From Bdellovibrio bacteriovorus (GTDB lineage Bacteria; Bdellovibrionota; Bdellovibrionia; Bdellovibrionales; Bdellovibrionaceae), in NCBI RefSeq assembly GCF_001592735.1, contig NZ_LUKE01000001.1:1213018-1277017 (forward strand): DNA of 64,000 nucleotides, in the 5' to 3' direction. Numbering within the stretch: the stretch's first letter is position 1; each line of letters begins with the position of its first letter. The notes beneath the pieces are model-generated. The model searched no databases and was not told the DNA's origin. It saw nothing but the letters and a program-made list of their open reading frames with translations. This document shows, piece by piece, positions 62,380 to 64,000 of the stretch. The position numbers and the translations under genes were made by a program.

Positions 62380-63536
62380 TGAAACGTACCGGAGAAATTC
62401 TAAAAAAAGCCCGAGAAGAAAAAGGGCTCTCACTTCACGAAATCGGTCTTTCATTAAAAATCAGCAGCAAAGTTCTTAAAGCTATCGAGGAAGGCGATGA
62501 ATCTCAATTGCCCGCAAAAACTTTTTTGCGCGGGTTCGTCCAAAGCTATTCGAACTATTTGCACTTAGATCCCAATCAAGTTTTAGAGATTTTCTATCAA
62601 GAAATGGGGTCGACACGACCAAAACCTTATATCCGCACAAGCGACAACGAACGACCGCCATCAAAAGAAGACATCGCGGCCGAAACTCCGATGGAAACTC
62701 CGTTAAAACCTCAAGTGCGTTCCACACCACACGATGAAGCTAATGCAGAATCGGTCGTCACACCCTTTCGAAAAAAATCTTCATCAAGTGATCGTGAAAA
62801 TTTGAAATCTTTGGGCCAACCTAAATCAACCAGAACAATTCTGATCACCATCCTGGTCGTTTTTTTGGTGGGCTTAATCATCTTTACTAAAAAGATGATC
62901 GACAAATACTCCAAAGAAGCCGAAGTTCCGACTAACGAAATTTCTCAGACCATGGAGGGCGCAACTCCTGTTGATGAAACTCAGCCACCAACAGAAGCCG
63001 TGGTGAGCGCTACTGAGGAATCAAAACCTGAAGAAGCAACCGCCCCGCTGACCCCAATTTCAACAAAAGCTTCACCGGCGCCGGTGACTCAGGCAAGTCC
63101 ATCACCATCGCCGTCTGCAACGATAGTGGCTTCAACACCTAAACCTTCACCAAGCCCAAGTGCCACGCCAACGACCACTCCATCAGCGACACCGACAAGC
63201 TCTCCGTCACCGACAGCAAGTGTTAGCCCAAGCGTGTCTCCAAGCCCCGCGGCTTCAGCAACGGCAAGTCCTTCACCTACGACAACACCAACCCCAAAAG
63301 AAGCCAAGCCCGTTGAGCTTATCGTCGAAGCTTTAGACACAGTGGAAATTGAATACGCTTCGCCAAGTGGTAAGCCTCAGAAAATCAAACTTTCGGCGGA
63401 GCAAGTGCATACTTTCAAAAGCCGCAGTGGTTTAAAAATCAATTTCTCTAACGGAGGTGCTGTGAATCTTATCCTTAACGGAAAAGACATCGGTATCCCG
63501 GGCGATCTCGGAAAGCCTATTAAGCTGAGTTACTAA
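62379..63536 (+). CDS. RodZ-like protein: HTH, membrane helix, Ser/Pro/Thr linker, DUF4115
   Basis: 385 residues. HTH_25 domain at about 5-70 (LKKAREEKGLSLHEIGLSLK, FLRGFVQSYSNYLHLDPNQV), one membrane helix at about 152-172 (ILITILVVFLVGLIIFTKKM), a very long Pro/Ser/Thr/Ala linker at about 190-310 with SPSPSATP-type repeats, and a C-terminal DUF4115 beta domain (VEYASPSG-like sequence, QVHTFKSRSGLKINFSNGG). RodZ links MreB to the envelope in rod-shaped cells. The linker is much longer than usual. Confidence 0.85.
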   Translation: MKRTGEILKKAREEKGLSLHEIGLSLKISSKVLKAIEEGDESQLPAKTFLRGFVQSYSNYLHLDPNQVLEIFYQEMGSTRPKPYIRTSDNERPPSKEDIAAETPMETPLKPQVRSTPHDEANAESVVTPFRKKSSSSDRENLKSLGQPKSTRTILITILVVFLVGLIIFTKKMIDKYSKEAEVPTNEISQTMEGATPVDETQPPTEAVVSATEESKPEEATAPLTPISTKASPAPVTQASPSPSPSATIVASTPKPSPSPSATPTTTPSATPTSSPSPTASVSPSVSPSPAASATASPSPTTTPTPKEAKPVELIVEALDTVEIEYASPSGKPQKIKLSAEQVHTFKSRSGLKINFSNGGAVNLILNGKDIGIPGDLGKPIKLSY

Positions 63537-63538
63537 GA

Positions 63539-64000
63539 GTGAAAAACTCTTTCTGGCGCATCTTTTATATCAGTCTTGCGGTTAAACTTGTCTTAGCGGC
63601 CCTTATGCCGCTAGGGGCAGACGAAGCTTATTATTGGGTTTGGTCGCACCGTTTACAATTAAGCTACTTTGATCATCCGCCCATGGTGGCTTGGATTTTA
63701 TATCTTGGACATTTCTTAGAACCCTTCATGCACGCCGTGCGCTGGCCGGCCGTGATCATGGGTCATATGGTGATCCTAATGTGGTATTACTTTCTTAAAG
63801 ATCGTCTGCCTTGGGAGAAAATCCGACTGTGGCTTTATCTAGCTCTCTTCTCGCCGCTTTTAGGTTTTGGATCGCTGATCGTCACTCCAGATCTTCCGGT
63901 GGTTGTATTTTGGACTTTGTCTTTAATCCTTACGGTAAAAGCTTTGGAAACTCGTGAGACAAAATATTACGCCTTTTTAGGTATCGCCTTAGGATTGGGA
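63539..64000 (+). CDS. GT39/ArnT-like membrane glycosyltransferase, 3' part missing
   Basis: 154 codons from GTG 63539 to the right edge. ADEAYYWVWSHRLQLSYFDH contains the acidic loop and Tyr-rich motif of the dolichyl-phosphate-mannose mannosyltransferase family and of ArnT, followed by several membrane helices. It would transfer a sugar from a polyprenyl carrier to an envelope lipid or protein. The gene begins two bases after the RodZ-like gene. Confidence 0.8.
   Translation, partial: MKNSFWRIFYISLAVKLVLAALMPLGADEAYYWVWSHRLQLSYFDHPPMVAWILYLGHFLEPFMHAVRWPAVIMGHMVILMWYYFLKDRLPWEKIRLWLYLALFSPLLGFGSLIVTPDLPVVVFWTLSLILTVKALETRETKYYAFLGIALGLG

Noticed and set aside
63089-63340. Antisense frame rich in Gly/Val in the RodZ-like linker
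   Set aside because: Mirror of the Ser/Pro/Thr repeats; low complexity and without supporting signals.

Overview
The window looks like chromosome from a predatory or free-living member of the Bdellovibrionota, most likely close to Bdellovibrio. The grounds are protein style and content rather than a marker gene: tandem S74-chaperone fibre proteins, Tad-type pilus genes, many lipoproteins and beta-barrel proteins, paired Mla transporters, and a ParA/DnaJ-HTH pair. There is no rRNA and one tRNA (Phe). Genes are densely packed, with many ATGA overlaps and several TTG or GTG starts.

Layout. 1-9.8 kb: end of a TadG-like gene, nagZ, an alanyl-tRNA editing protein, a CmlA-type phenicol exporter behind a leader-peptide attenuator, a TonB/TolA-like protein, and a divergent outer-membrane-protein/LytM-peptidase pair whose start codons share bases. 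9.9-15.8 kb: galU, priA and proteins of unknown role. 16-23.5 kb: a classic rpsB-tsf-pyrH-frr-uppS-cdsA-rseP-tsaB block. 23.5-28.1 kb: MinD-like ATPase, DnaJ-like/HTH protein, rluD, pgeF, a DNA glycosylase and a hemolysin III protein. 28.2-32.4 kb: two tail-fibre-like surface proteins ending in S74 chaperone domains.

32.4-45.5 kb is the accessory core of the window. On the minus strand lie a GTG-started membrane protein, a ketosynthase protein, an AT-ACP-KR-DH megasynthase and a CrtI-like oxidoreductase. On the plus strand lies a phosphopantetheinyl transferase. After two small secreted or membrane proteins comes an ATGA-coupled triad: an ASPIC/UnbV protein, an RnfD/NqrB-like membrane protein (UnbU type) and a DUF1702-like protein. 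The domain order KS-AT-ACP-KR-DH plus PPTase is that of PUFA and enediyne synthases, and the triad is the one known from enediyne warhead cassettes. I infer a split, iterative polyene-type polyketide pathway. Its product is unknown, and the usual hotdog thioesterase and enoylreductase are not visible.

45.6-64 kb returns to housekeeping: tRNA-Phe, a reverse-transsulfuration pair, two T2SSF (TadB/TadC-like) genes, a 33-residue Lys/Ala/Thr peptide, an Mla-type system with two ATPases and two permeases, mdh-sucC-sucD, a chemoreceptor, ndk, an rRNA uracil methyltransferase, a TPR lipoprotein, a RodZ-like protein and the start of a GT39-family glycosyltransferase.

Regulatory highlights are the cmlA-like attenuator, a recurring promoter geometry in which the -10 box ends six or seven bases before ATG (leaderless mRNAs), a palindrome inside one such promoter, and palindromic intergenic repeats in the translation operon. 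All functional calls rest on recalled family motifs; no searches were run.
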